The notes below the pieces were generated by a model. That model was not told the DNA's origin. It ran no database searches and saw only the letters and a list, made by a program, of their open reading frames with translations. 8,863 nt of DNA from JAICIG01 sp035532215 (lineage in GTDB: Bacteria; Planctomycetota; Planctomycetia; Pirellulales; JAICIG01): positions 1-8,863 of the forward strand of contig DATKRK010000215.1 of the NCBI GenBank assembly GCA_035532215.1. The letters are read 5' to 3'. The stretch's first letter is position 1. The number at the start of each line of letters is the position of its first letter. The translations under genes were made by a program, and so were the position numbers. Positions 1 to 5,803 of this stretch are shown in pieces.

Positions 1-2
1 GC

Positions 3-323
3 CGCGAGCTGGCCGCCAAGCTGCCCGACCCGTTCGCCGAAGAGTACAATGCGACCGTCGGCCAGGGGATGTTTCTATCGAACTCGCCGCTGCTCGACGA
101 ACTGCTGCGGCCGGCGGCCGACAACACGGCCGGAAAACTGGCCGGCATCGCTGCGAGCGACTTGCGAATCGAGCAGGCGTTTATGATCGTGCTCGGCCGC
201 TCGCCCGACGAAGAAGAAAAGGCGCAATTGGGCGCTTACTTGGCGCCCCGCTCGCCGGAAGCGGGCGTGAAGGAAATGCTGTGGGCGCTCGTCGCATCGG
301 CCGAATTTCTGGTGAACCATTGA
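3..323 (+). CDS. DUF1553 (PSD1-type) protein, C-terminal fragment
   Basis: This is the last 106 residues of a protein whose start lies before the window; the frame is open from base 3 and ends at TGA 321-323. The visible part resembles the C-terminal end of planctomycete DUF1549/DUF1553 proteins. It has a segment ending in GMFLSNSPLLDELL, then a helix with LGRSPDEEE, which matches the family's usual 'R.P..eE' step, and it finishes ALVASAEFLVNH, which matches the common 'WALLNSAEFLFNH' ending. Full-length members usually carry an N-terminal cytochrome-c-like or PSD1 segment and are exported; that part cannot be seen here. The next gene, a DUF1501 protein, starts 16 nt after the stop, the usual partner order in planctomycetes. 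The biochemical function of the family is not established. The family call is fairly secure from the tail motifs and the neighbour. Confidence 0.82.
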   Translation, partial: RELAAKLPDPFAEEYNATVGQGMFLSNSPLLDELLRPAADNTAGKLAGIAASDLRIEQAFMIVLGRSPDEEEKAQLGAYLAPRSPEAGVKEMLWALVASAEFLVNH

Positions 324-339
324 TCGCAATCGAGCGCTG

Positions 340-1677
340 ATGAGCCACCGCCTGAACGAACGACTGTTGCGAGCCGGCTGCCCTCGCGATGAACACACGC
401 TGCACCGGCGCCGGTTTCTGGAAGGCGCGGCCGGAGCGGGCGCCTTGTCGTTGATGAGCTTCAGCGGGCTGTTCTCCTTGCCCGCCTTCGCCGAGGAAGC
501 CAAGCGCAGCCAGAAGCATTGCATCTTGCTCTGGCTCTGCGGCGCGCCGAGCCAATTCGAAACCTGGGATCCCAAGCCCGAAAGCGCCTACGGCGGTCCG
601 TTCGGCGCCATCGAAACCAGCCTGCCGGGCGTGCGGTTTAGTTCGCTGTTGCCGCAGTGCGCCACGATCGCCGACAGGCTGGCCATCGTGCGGTCGATGA
701 AGACCAAGCCCAACGAACATTTTCAAGGGATCGACCTGTTGAATCGCGGCGCCGAGCCGCGCCCGCCGTTCGTGCGGCCGACGCTGGGCTCGGTGCTCGG
801 CCAGCAGTTAGGCCAGCTCGACAGCCCGATCCCCAGCTTCGTGCTGCTCGATCCGTGCCCCGAAGGGAACGAGTTCAAAGCCTTCAAGGCGGGCAACTGG
901 GCCGGCTGGCTCGGCGCCGAATACGCTCCGGTGCGGGCGGGCGGCGAGTTCAAGATTCCCGACGTCGCGCGTTTGCCCGATCTCACGGCCGAGGACCACG
1001 AAGATCGCGAAGCGCTGCGTCGCTTTATGACCAAGAAGTTCGCCAACGAGCGGCAAAGCGCGGCCGCCGCTTCGCAGAATGCAGCTTTCGCTCGCGTCAA
1101 AGGGCTGATGAGCTGCGCGCACCTGTTCGATCTGGAGCGGCTGCCCGCCGCAGATCGCCAGCGTTACGGACCGGGCGCCTTTGCCCAACACGCTTTGCTG
1201 GCTCGCCACCTGGTGGAAAACGGCGCCCCGTTCGTGATGGTCGCCAACGGCATGAACTGGGACTGCCACGTGTTCCAGCACGAGATTTACCAGATGCTCG
1301 TGCCGGAAGTCGACAAGATCATTTTCCAGTTGCTCTCCGATCTCGAAGAGCGCGGGCTGCTCGATTCGACGCTGGTGGTCATGATGGGCGAATTCGGCCG
1401 CACGCCGTGGCTCAATCCGGCGCGGGGCCGCGATCATTATCCGGATGCTTGGAGCCTGGCGCTGGCCGGCTGCGGCATTCGCCGCGGCGTGGTGGTCGGC
1501 GCCACCGACCCCGACGGCGTCGACGTGACCGAAAAGCCGTGCAACGAAAAGAACCTGTTCGCCACGATCTTCACCGCCCTGGGGCTCGATCCCTACGCCG
1601 AATACGATCTGCCCGGCTTGCCGACGTTTCACCGCGTGGAAGATCGCGCCGAACCGATCCGGGAGGCGCTCGCGTAA
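340..1677 (+). CDS. DUF1501 family protein with Tat signal
   Basis: A 445-residue protein of the DUF1501 family, which shares the alkaline phosphatase/sulfatase-like fold; its substrate is unknown. An N-terminal twin-arginine signal is visible: RRRFL at residues 23-27, followed by a hydrophobic stretch (about 28-50) ending in PAFAEEA, so export in a folded state is likely. The mature part starts with KHCILLWLCGAPSQFETWDPKP (about 59-80), the family's 'GGPSHIDTFDPKP' region. Further family landmarks are LAIVRSM (114-120) with EHFQG just after, WDCH (307-310), GEFGRTP (350-356) and GRDHYP (363-368). Histidines and acids in these blocks are plausible metal ligands, although the usual 'HGGP' is CGAP here. 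The ATG at 340 is preferred because it keeps the whole Tat signal; no strong Shine-Dalgarno site is visible. It lies 16 nt after the DUF1553 gene and ends 2 nt before the WD40 gene, so one transcript is likely. The long open frame from 657 in another register is only a shadow of this gene up to 1677. Confidence 0.9.
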   Translation: MSHRLNERLLRAGCPRDEHTLHRRRFLEGAAGAGALSLMSFSGLFSLPAFAEEAKRSQKHCILLWLCGAPSQFETWDPKPESAYGGPFGAIETSLPGVRFSSLLPQCATIADRLAIVRSMKTKPNEHFQGIDLLNRGAEPRPPFVRPTLGSVLGQQLGQLDSPIPSFVLLDPCPEGNEFKAFKAGNWAGWLGAEYAPVRAGGEFKIPDVARLPDLTAEDHEDREALRRFMTKKFANERQSAAAASQNAAFARVKGLMSCAHLFDLERLPAADRQRYGPGAFAQHALLARHLVENGAPFVMVANGMNWDCHVFQHEIYQMLVPEVDKIIFQLLSDLEERGLLDSTLVVMMGEFGRTPWLNPARGRDHYPDAWSLALAGCGIRRGVVVGATDPDGVDVTEKPCNEKNLFATIFTALGLDPYAEYDLPGLPTFHRVEDRAEPIREALA

Positions 1678-1679
1678 CC

Positions 1680-2786
1680 ATGACCGATACGCCCATGCCC
1701 TCGACGCCGCCTGCGGCGCTGAAGCTCGAACAAGAAAAGATCATCTCGCTGCCGGCCGCGGTGCTGGGCGTCGATATCAGTCGCGACGGCAAGACGGCGC
1801 TGGCCGCCTGCATGGACGGCGGCGTGTACTCGGTCGACATCGACTCGGGCCGTTACGAACAATTCGGCAAGCACGCCAGCTACGCCTCGGGCGTCAAGTT
1901 CGTGCCGAACGCGAGCCTGGCGATCTCGGCCGGCTACGATGGCGCGCTTTTGTGGCACGATCTAGCGGCGAAGCAACTCGTTCGCAAGGTCGATGCCCAC
2001 AAGTTCTGGTCGTGGAAGCTGGCCGTTTCGTGCGACGGCAAGTTCGCCGCTTCCGTATCGGGACAGTATTTGGCCGGCGGTTACAAATACGAACCGGCCG
2101 CCGCCAACGAGCCGACGGTCAAAGTCTTTGACATTGCATCGGGCGAGCTGCGACACGGCTTCGAGCTGACTCCGCCGGTGTTGTCCGTGGCCTTCAGCCC
2201 CGACGCAAAGTTCGCCGCCGCCGGCAACCTGATGGGCGATTTGCGGGTCTGGGATTTGGAAAGCGGCCAGCAAGCGGCGGCCTGGAACACACCCGACTTC
2301 ACCAGTTGGGGCATCATCAAGAGCCATCATTACGTGGGCGGAATCTTCGGCGTGTGCTTCGCTCCCGACGGCGCCGAGCTGTTGGCTTGCGGCATGGGGC
2401 CGATGAAAGACCCGATGGCCGGCAACGGCAAGCAAACCTGGCAGCGTTTCGCCTGGCGCGAAAACCCGCCGCAAAAGCGCAGCCAGATCGCCGACGCCGA
2501 TCAGGGCAACGGCCTGATGGAAACGCTGGCCTTTCATCCTTCCGGGCGATACTTCGTGATGGCGGGCCGGCTGGCCCAGGGCCAATGGAACGCGGCCGTC
2601 TTCGACGCCGCCAGCGGCGCGCTGGCCGTCTCGCTCGACACGAAGATGCGGATCGCCGAAGCCGCGTTTTCCGCCGATGGCAATCGGCTCTTGCTCGGCG
2701 CGGCCGTCGGTCAAGGCAAGCCCAAGGACGGCAAACGGCCGGATTTCGGCCGCATCGCCGTCTACGCCTGGCGATCGGGCGAGTAG
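1680..2786 (+). CDS. WD40 repeat beta-propeller protein
   Basis: A 368-residue protein made almost entirely of WD40-like repeats. Seven blades can be counted by their 'hydrophobic-S-DGK...' and 'V-D--SG' strands, starting at about residues 28, 69, 110, 167, 222, 280 and 324. The clearest is blade 4, with VLSVAFSPDAKF and LRVWDLESG. Seven blades is a full propeller. There is no signal peptide or membrane segment, so it should stay in the cytoplasm, unlike the exported DUF1501 neighbour. WD40 propellers are protein-binding scaffolds, and no catalytic residue is expected. The start at ATG 1680 lies 2 nt after the DUF1501 stop; GGAGG at 1662-1666 inside the upstream gene is a possible ribosome binding site (13-nt spacing, rather long). 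The frame is open upstream of 1680, but that part is the shadow of DUF1501. Blade 7 ends naturally at AVYAWRSGE. DUF1553-DUF1501-WD40 clusters recur in planctomycetes, but the role of the set is unknown. Confidence 0.85.
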   Translation: MTDTPMPSTPPAALKLEQEKIISLPAAVLGVDISRDGKTALAACMDGGVYSVDIDSGRYEQFGKHASYASGVKFVPNASLAISAGYDGALLWHDLAAKQLVRKVDAHKFWSWKLAVSCDGKFAASVSGQYLAGGYKYEPAAANEPTVKVFDIASGELRHGFELTPPVLSVAFSPDAKFAAAGNLMGDLRVWDLESGQQAAAWNTPDFTSWGIIKSHHYVGGIFGVCFAPDGAELLACGMGPMKDPMAGNGKQTWQRFAWRENPPQKRSQIADADQGNGLMETLAFHPSGRYFVMAGRLAQGQWNAAVFDAASGALAVSLDTKMRIAEAAFSADGNRLLLGAAVGQGKPKDGKRPDFGRIAVYAWRSGE

Positions 2787-2951
2787 ACGAGTCCGGCTCG
2801 AACGCCAGCGCCGACTCGAAGCCCCGAAGAATTCGCTTTGAAACTCCGCAAGGGGCAGCAGGTCTCGGTTTCTGGGATCATCGAGTCGGCGACCAACGTG
2901 CTGGGTTCGTTGGACATCCGATTGAAAGAGGGCGCCGCCGTAGAGCCGTGA
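2787..2951 (+). pseudogene. Possible gene remnant in frame behind the WD40 gene
   Basis: Directly after the WD40 stop (TAG 2784-2786) the same frame stays open to TGA 2949-2951. The part from TTG 2838 reads as a plausible protein tail: about 37 residues including KGQQVSVSGIIES, then a strand-like SLDIRLKEG. By hand count 30 of these 37 codons end in G or C, as expected for real genes in this genome. The pattern of a glycine-bounded beta strand followed by a second strand resembles one end of a small OB-fold, but this is a guess from 37 residues. It could be the surviving C-terminus of a deleted gene, a translated extension of the WD40 protein lost through the TAG stop, or chance. GAAGA at 2826-2830 could serve the TTG start, but a 37-residue product would be too short for a domain. 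Confidence 0.3.
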
Positions 2952-3037
2952 GCTTCGCGATCCGGACCGCGACGCCGAGCGACCATCGGCGCGCTGCGAG
3001 GTCGTCGGATTTCGCTTGGCGCCGGCGGGCGGAATGG
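2952..3037. other. Intergenic stretch with no recognisable feature
   Basis: This completes the 360-nt gap between the WD40 gene and the preferred start of the winged-helix gene. It is GC-rich and carries no convincing open frame, tRNA, hairpin terminator or repeat that I can see. An overlapping frame runs through it to 3055, but that frame begins inside the WD40 gene in another register and is arginine-rich, as expected of a shadow. Confidence 0.5.
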
Positions 3038-3066
3038 TTGCCCGCGTTCACTTAGTTCGTTAAAAT
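3038..3066 (+). promoter_or_regulatory. Sigma70-like promoter for the winged-helix/TIR pair
   Basis: TTGCCC at 3038-3043 (4 of 6 bases of the TTGACA box) and TAAAAT at 3061-3066 (5 of 6 bases of TATAAT) are separated by exactly 17 nt. The second box lies in an A/T-rich island (3051-3072) that stands out in this GC-rich sequence. Transcription would begin near 3073 and give a leader of about 75 nt before ATG 3147. This suggests that the pair has its own promoter and does not rely on read-through from the WD40 operon. It is a sequence-only prediction; planctomycete promoters are poorly characterised. Confidence 0.5.
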
Positions 3067-3146
3067 ATGAATAGGCCGTAGGCAGTTTGGGGCGCTAGCC
3101 GGACCTACCTGATGAAGTGGTCTTGTGGTGGAAGGGCGCGAAGCGT

Positions 3147-3473
3147 ATGTCAGACGCGTTGGAAGATTATGCGGCGAAGCTGCCGCCGATTTACCAGGAC
3201 GTATTGGCGGTTTTCCCAAAGGTCGACCCTGCTCGCAAGATGGGTTACGGGCTGGCATTCCAGACGATCGCCGTCGCGCTCGATAACAAGTATTCTCTCG
3301 GCGACATCCAGATTGTTTCGGCGCAGCTTGCGAACCGCGGAATTGCGGAAATTCGCAATGGCATCTTTGTTCACCCGACGCCGCTGGGAGAACAACTCAT
3401 TGCACTGCTCTCGGGTCATGCGATTCCCGAGAGCCGCATTCCGCTCATTCCGCCGCCGCCGGTCCCTGGCTGA
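3147..3473 (+). CDS. Small winged-helix-like protein upstream of TIR gene
   Basis: A 108-residue protein that I cannot assign to a named family. The middle and end look like a winged helix: a helix about 33-46 (GYGLAFQTIAVALD), then SLGDIQIVSAQLANRGI (50-66) as a putative helix-turn-helix, then a short beta wing AEIRNGIFVHPTPLGEQL (67-84) in which 'G-F-V-T/P-LGEQL' recalls the 'y.lT..G..l' end of winged helices. The tail is proline-rich (IPPPPVPG). There is no signal peptide or membrane segment. The preferred start is ATG 3147, with GAAGGG at 3131-3136 upstream; an in-frame GTG at 3117 would add ten residues with no better signal. The TIR gene follows after 9 nt, so the two are probably made together. 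The protein could be a DNA-binding repressor of the pair, or an adaptor that controls the TIR protein; many small winged helices in conflict systems serve as protein-interaction modules. Confidence 0.7.
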   Translation: MSDALEDYAAKLPPIYQDVLAVFPKVDPARKMGYGLAFQTIAVALDNKYSLGDIQIVSAQLANRGIAEIRNGIFVHPTPLGEQLIALLSGHAIPESRIPLIPPPPVPG

Positions 3474-3475
3474 GG
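3472..3475 (+). promoter_or_regulatory. Ribosome binding site of the TIR gene, overlapping the upstream stop
   Basis: GAGG shares two bases with the TGA stop (3471-3473) of the winged-helix gene and lies 7 nt before ATG 3483. This supports the ATG at 3483 as the TIR start. It also means that ribosomes ending the first gene are placed on the start of the second, so translational coupling is likely. Confidence 0.55.
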
Positions 3476-3482
3476 CCCGCTG

Positions 3483-4073
3483 ATGCAGTGGACCATCGCC
3501 TCATTTCCCAAATGCGGCTTTCACGTTTTCTTGTCGCATTCCGCTGAAGACCGCGATTGGTTAATCGAGCCGCTTTACGATCGCTTGGCCCAAAGCGGCA
3601 TCATCCCGTGGTTCGATCGTCACCATTATCCCGTGGCCGTCGATCCCTACGAGGCCTTGCGCCGTGAGATCCTTCATTGCCGCGTTACCGCCTACCTCAT
3701 TACGGAAGCAGCTTTGAGCCACGCTCGCGGCTGGCAAGTCATTGAAAAAGCCTACGGCGGCATCCTCCAGGATTGTTTTGCCTTCTTTGGAATAGAATTA
3801 TCTCACGTCGAACTGCCGCTGTTCTTCGTTCGCCGCGATCATCCGACATTAGCTCGCTCCGTTTGGCAGCCGCTGACCTCGAAAGGCCGATTTCATTCGC
3901 GGGCGGATGGCGATCCTCTGAAATGGGCATTCGAGTTGATTAGCAAGTTCGTTATTGAAGAAGAGAAATACGCCAGTCAAATTCAGCAGCACGTCTCCAA
4001 TGAACCGCAACTGCGAGATTGGATCGCAAGTCGCCCCGGCATGGTTGACCGAGTTGCAGCCGCATACCCGTAG
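3483..4073 (+). CDS. TIR-domain protein
   Basis: A 196-residue protein with a TIR domain over about residues 11-125. Box 1 is FHVFLSHSAEDRDW (13-26), the classic first strand plus loop of TIR domains. LAQSGIIPWFDR (35-46) is the second strand with the family's 'G..vw.D' pattern. Strand VTAYLIT (68-74) is followed by SHARGWQVIEKA (79-90), where W84 and E88 match the 'W...E' helix that carries the catalytic glutamate of NAD-cleaving TIR domains. About 60 C-terminal residues (from 137) look helical and match nothing I recognise; there is no second known domain and no membrane segment. Bacterial TIR proteins commonly cleave NAD+ or make NAD-derived signals in antiphage systems such as Thoeris, so an effector role is inferred. 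It pairs with the winged-helix gene just upstream and converges on asnS 27 nt downstream. GC over 3541-3900 is 202 of 360 by hand count (56%), against about 65-68% in sampled lines of neighbouring genes. Confidence 0.85.
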   Translation: MQWTIASFPKCGFHVFLSHSAEDRDWLIEPLYDRLAQSGIIPWFDRHHYPVAVDPYEALRREILHCRVTAYLITEAALSHARGWQVIEKAYGGILQDCFAFFGIELSHVELPLFFVRRDHPTLARSVWQPLTSKGRFHSRADGDPLKWAFELISKFVIEEEKYASQIQQHVSNEPQLRDWIASRPGMVDRVAAAYP

Positions 4074-4100
4074 CTCATGCAGCGAAGCGGAGCGCAATCT

Positions 4101-5492
4101 TCAAAAATCCGCGTTGCCCGGCGTACGCGGGAAGGGGATCACGTCGCGGATGTTGGCCATGCCGGTGATGAACTGCACGACGCGCTCCAGTCCCAGGCCG
4201 AAGCCCGAGTGCGGCACGGTCCCGTAGCGGCGCAGGTCGAGATACCACCAATAGTTCTCGGCCTCCAGCCCCTGTTCGCGCATCCGGCTTTCGAGCACGT
4301 CGAGCCGCTCTTCGCGCTGACTGCCGCCGATGATCTCGCCGACCTTCGGCGCTAGCACATCCATCGCTCGCACCGTGCGGCCATCGTCGTTGACGCGCAT
4401 GTAAAACGGCTTGATCGTGCGCGGATAGTCGAACAAGATCACCGGCCGCTTGAAGACCTGCTCGGTCAGATAGCGCTCGTGCTCGGCCTGCAGGTCGCGG
4501 CCCCAGGCGACCGGGAATTCGAACGTCTGGCCCGACTTTTCCAGCCGCTCGACCGCCTCGGTGTAGGTCAATCGCACGAACTCGTGTTCGGCGATGCCTT
4601 CGAGCGTGGCCAGCACGGTGTCGTCGATGCGCTGGTTGAAGAACTGCACGTCCTCGGTTTCGCGCTCGAGTACGTCGCCGACGATGCGCTTCAAGAATGC
4701 TTCGGCCAGGTCCATGTTGTCGGTCAACTCGAAGAAGGCCATCTCGGGCTCGACCATCCAGAACTCGGCCAGGTGCCGCGAAGTGTTCGAGTTCTCGGCG
4801 CGGAACGTCGGGCCGAAGGTATAGATCTTGCCCAGCGAGCAAGCGAAGATTTCGCCCTGCAACTGGCCGCTCACCGTCAGGTACGCCGGGCGGTTGAAAA
4901 AGTCTTTCGTGAAGTCGACCTTGCCCTCCGCCTTGGGAACCTGGGCCAAGTCGAGCGTGGTGACTTTGAACATCTCGCCGGCGCCTTCGCAATCGCTGGC
5001 GGTGATGATCGGCGTCTGGACGTACAGGAAGCCCTGCTCCTGGAAGAACTCGTGGATCGAGCGGCAGACGCAATTCCGTACGCGCGTCACGGCGCCGAAG
5101 GTGTTCGTCCGCGGCCGCAGATGGGCCAGCGTGCGCAGAAACTCGAACGAGTGCTGCTTCTTTTGCAGCGGGTAGGTCTCAGGGTCGGCCAAGCCGTGAA
5201 CGATCACGCGCGCGGCTTGCACCTCGGTTTCCTGCCCTTTGGCGGGCGAGGCCTTCACCTGCCCCTCGATAGTGACGCTCGCGCCGGCGCCGAGCTTTTT
5301 GATTTCGCTCTCGTAGTTGGCCAGCGAAGCGTCGGCGATCACCTGCACGTTGCCGAAGCACGAGCCGTCGTTGATTTCCAGGAAGCTGAAGCCCCCTTTC
5401 GAATCGCGCCGCGTGCGAACCCAGCCCTGTAGCCGCACCTCGCGGCCCGCCGCCGCGGCTTTTCTCGCTAGAGCGACCGAAAGCTTTTCCAT
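4101..5492 (-). CDS. asnS: Asparaginyl-tRNA synthetase
   Basis: A 463-residue cytoplasmic class II aminoacyl-tRNA synthetase that charges tRNA-Asn with asparagine using ATP; the length matches E. coli AsnS (466). The N-terminal OB-fold anticodon-binding domain is visible (GWVRTRRDSKGGFSFLEIND, 23-42). The catalytic domain follows from about residue 118. Motif 1 surrounds VQTPIIT (158-164), motif 2 is TFRAENSNTSRHLAEFWM (229-246) with R231 and E233, and motif 3 is GFGLGLERVVQF (430-441) with R437; the protein ends in the typical NIRDVIPFPRTPGNADF. ENSNTSRHLAEF and 'PRTPG' favour AsnRS over AspRS, which would show 'DED.R.DRQPEF'. The start at ATG 5492 is chosen because GGAGG lies 5 nt upstream and homologues begin at the same place; an in-frame ATG at 5543 would add 17 poor residues. 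The gene is intact, co-directional with trxB 311 nt upstream, and convergent with the TIR gene. Confidence 0.97.
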   Translation of the reverse strand: MEKLSVALARKAAAAGREVRLQGWVRTRRDSKGGFSFLEINDGSCFGNVQVIADASLANYESEIKKLGAGASVTIEGQVKASPAKGQETEVQAARVIVHGLADPETYPLQKKQHSFEFLRTLAHLRPRTNTFGAVTRVRNCVCRSIHEFFQEQGFLYVQTPIITASDCEGAGEMFKVTTLDLAQVPKAEGKVDFTKDFFNRPAYLTVSGQLQGEIFACSLGKIYTFGPTFRAENSNTSRHLAEFWMVEPEMAFFELTDNMDLAEAFLKRIVGDVLERETEDVQFFNQRIDDTVLATLEGIAEHEFVRLTYTEAVERLEKSGQTFEFPVAWGRDLQAEHERYLTEQVFKRPVILFDYPRTIKPFYMRVNDDGRTVRAMDVLAPKVGEIIGGSQREERLDVLESRMREQGLEAENYWWYLDLRRYGTVPHSGFGLGLERVVQFITGMANIRDVIPFPRTPGNADF

Positions 5493-5497
5493 GGAGT

Positions 5498-5502
5498 CCT
5501 CC
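5498..5502 (-). promoter_or_regulatory. Ribosome binding site of asnS
   Basis: The minus strand reads GGAGG here, 5 nt before ATG 5492. It is a near-perfect Shine-Dalgarno site and decides the asnS start in favour of 5492 over the upstream in-frame ATG at 5543. Confidence 0.8.
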
Positions 5503-5557
5503 GTGATCGACGCAACCAAAAATCGTTGCAAGCCGTGAGGCAATGTCAGTGTTTTTC

Positions 5558-5790
5558 GAAAGGGGATCGGGGGATGCGGAGGAGATCAGGGAGATGGGAA
5601 GCAAGGCGATTCATTGAGAGTCGAGGAGACTACGAAAACGCGACAAGACGAAAACACGAAAAGGGAAGAGAATTCAGTTTTCTTGCTGAGAGCGAATCCA
5701 CCTCGTTTCTCTGCTCCGCGTCTCCGCGCCTCCGCGTGAGCCCTACTTTCTTATCTCCTTCATCTCCTCCTCATCTCCACATCCCCTTTC
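5558..5790. repeat. Inverted-repeat element between trxB and asnS
   Basis: Bases 5558-5595 and the reverse complement of 5753-5790 align without gaps over 38 bp with 32 matches by hand. The outermost 10 (GAAAGGGGAT) are identical, as are the 9 of GGAGGAGAT (5578-5586 against 5762-5770). The arms are purine-rich on one strand and enclose 157 bp, which hold an imperfect direct pair (ACGAAAACGCGA 5632-5643, ACGAAAACACGA 5648-5659) and an 8-bp triple repeat at 5714-5737. The right arm ends 13 nt past the trxB stop. The whole may be a small non-autonomous mobile element or a nest of dispersed intergenic repeats. No transposase gene is present, and no target-site duplication was identified. No gene is supported in 5493-5803. 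Confidence 0.6.
5714..5737. repeat. Three tandem copies of an 8-bp unit
   Basis: CTCCGCGT, CTCCGCGC and CTCCGCGT follow each other directly at 5714, 5722 and 5730, differing only in one last base. The phrase resembles the 'CTCTGCG/CTCCGCG' dispersed repeats known from intergenic DNA of planctomycetes and other bacteria. It lies inside the larger inverted-repeat element, and no function is apparent. Confidence 0.6.
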
Positions 5791-5803
5791 CGAAACGTCT
5801 CAA

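Noticed and set aside
657..1677. Long + strand frame running into the WD40 gene, as if an N-terminal domain were fused to it
   Set aside because: It lies entirely over the DUF1501 gene in another register, is arginine-rich and low in hydrophobic residues, and the WD40 gene has its own ATG at 1680.
3112..3483. 123-residue frame overlapping the winged-helix gene
   Set aside because: Serine- and arginine-rich product without domain features; the other frame gives a protein-like sequence and a coupled stop/start with the TIR gene.
4074..4100. Bidirectional terminator between the convergent TIR and asnS genes
   Set aside because: The 27-nt gap has no stable hairpin followed by a T-run on either strand.
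4101..5492. Plus-strand open frames across asnS, for example 4479-5432
   Set aside because: They are antisense shadows of a complete, motif-verified asnS gene in GC-rich DNA.
5520..5549. asnS promoter with CTGACA as -35 box on the minus strand (5544-5549)
   Set aside because: No hexamer at 16-18 nt spacing matches TATAAT in more than 3 of 6 positions, so it is no better than chance.
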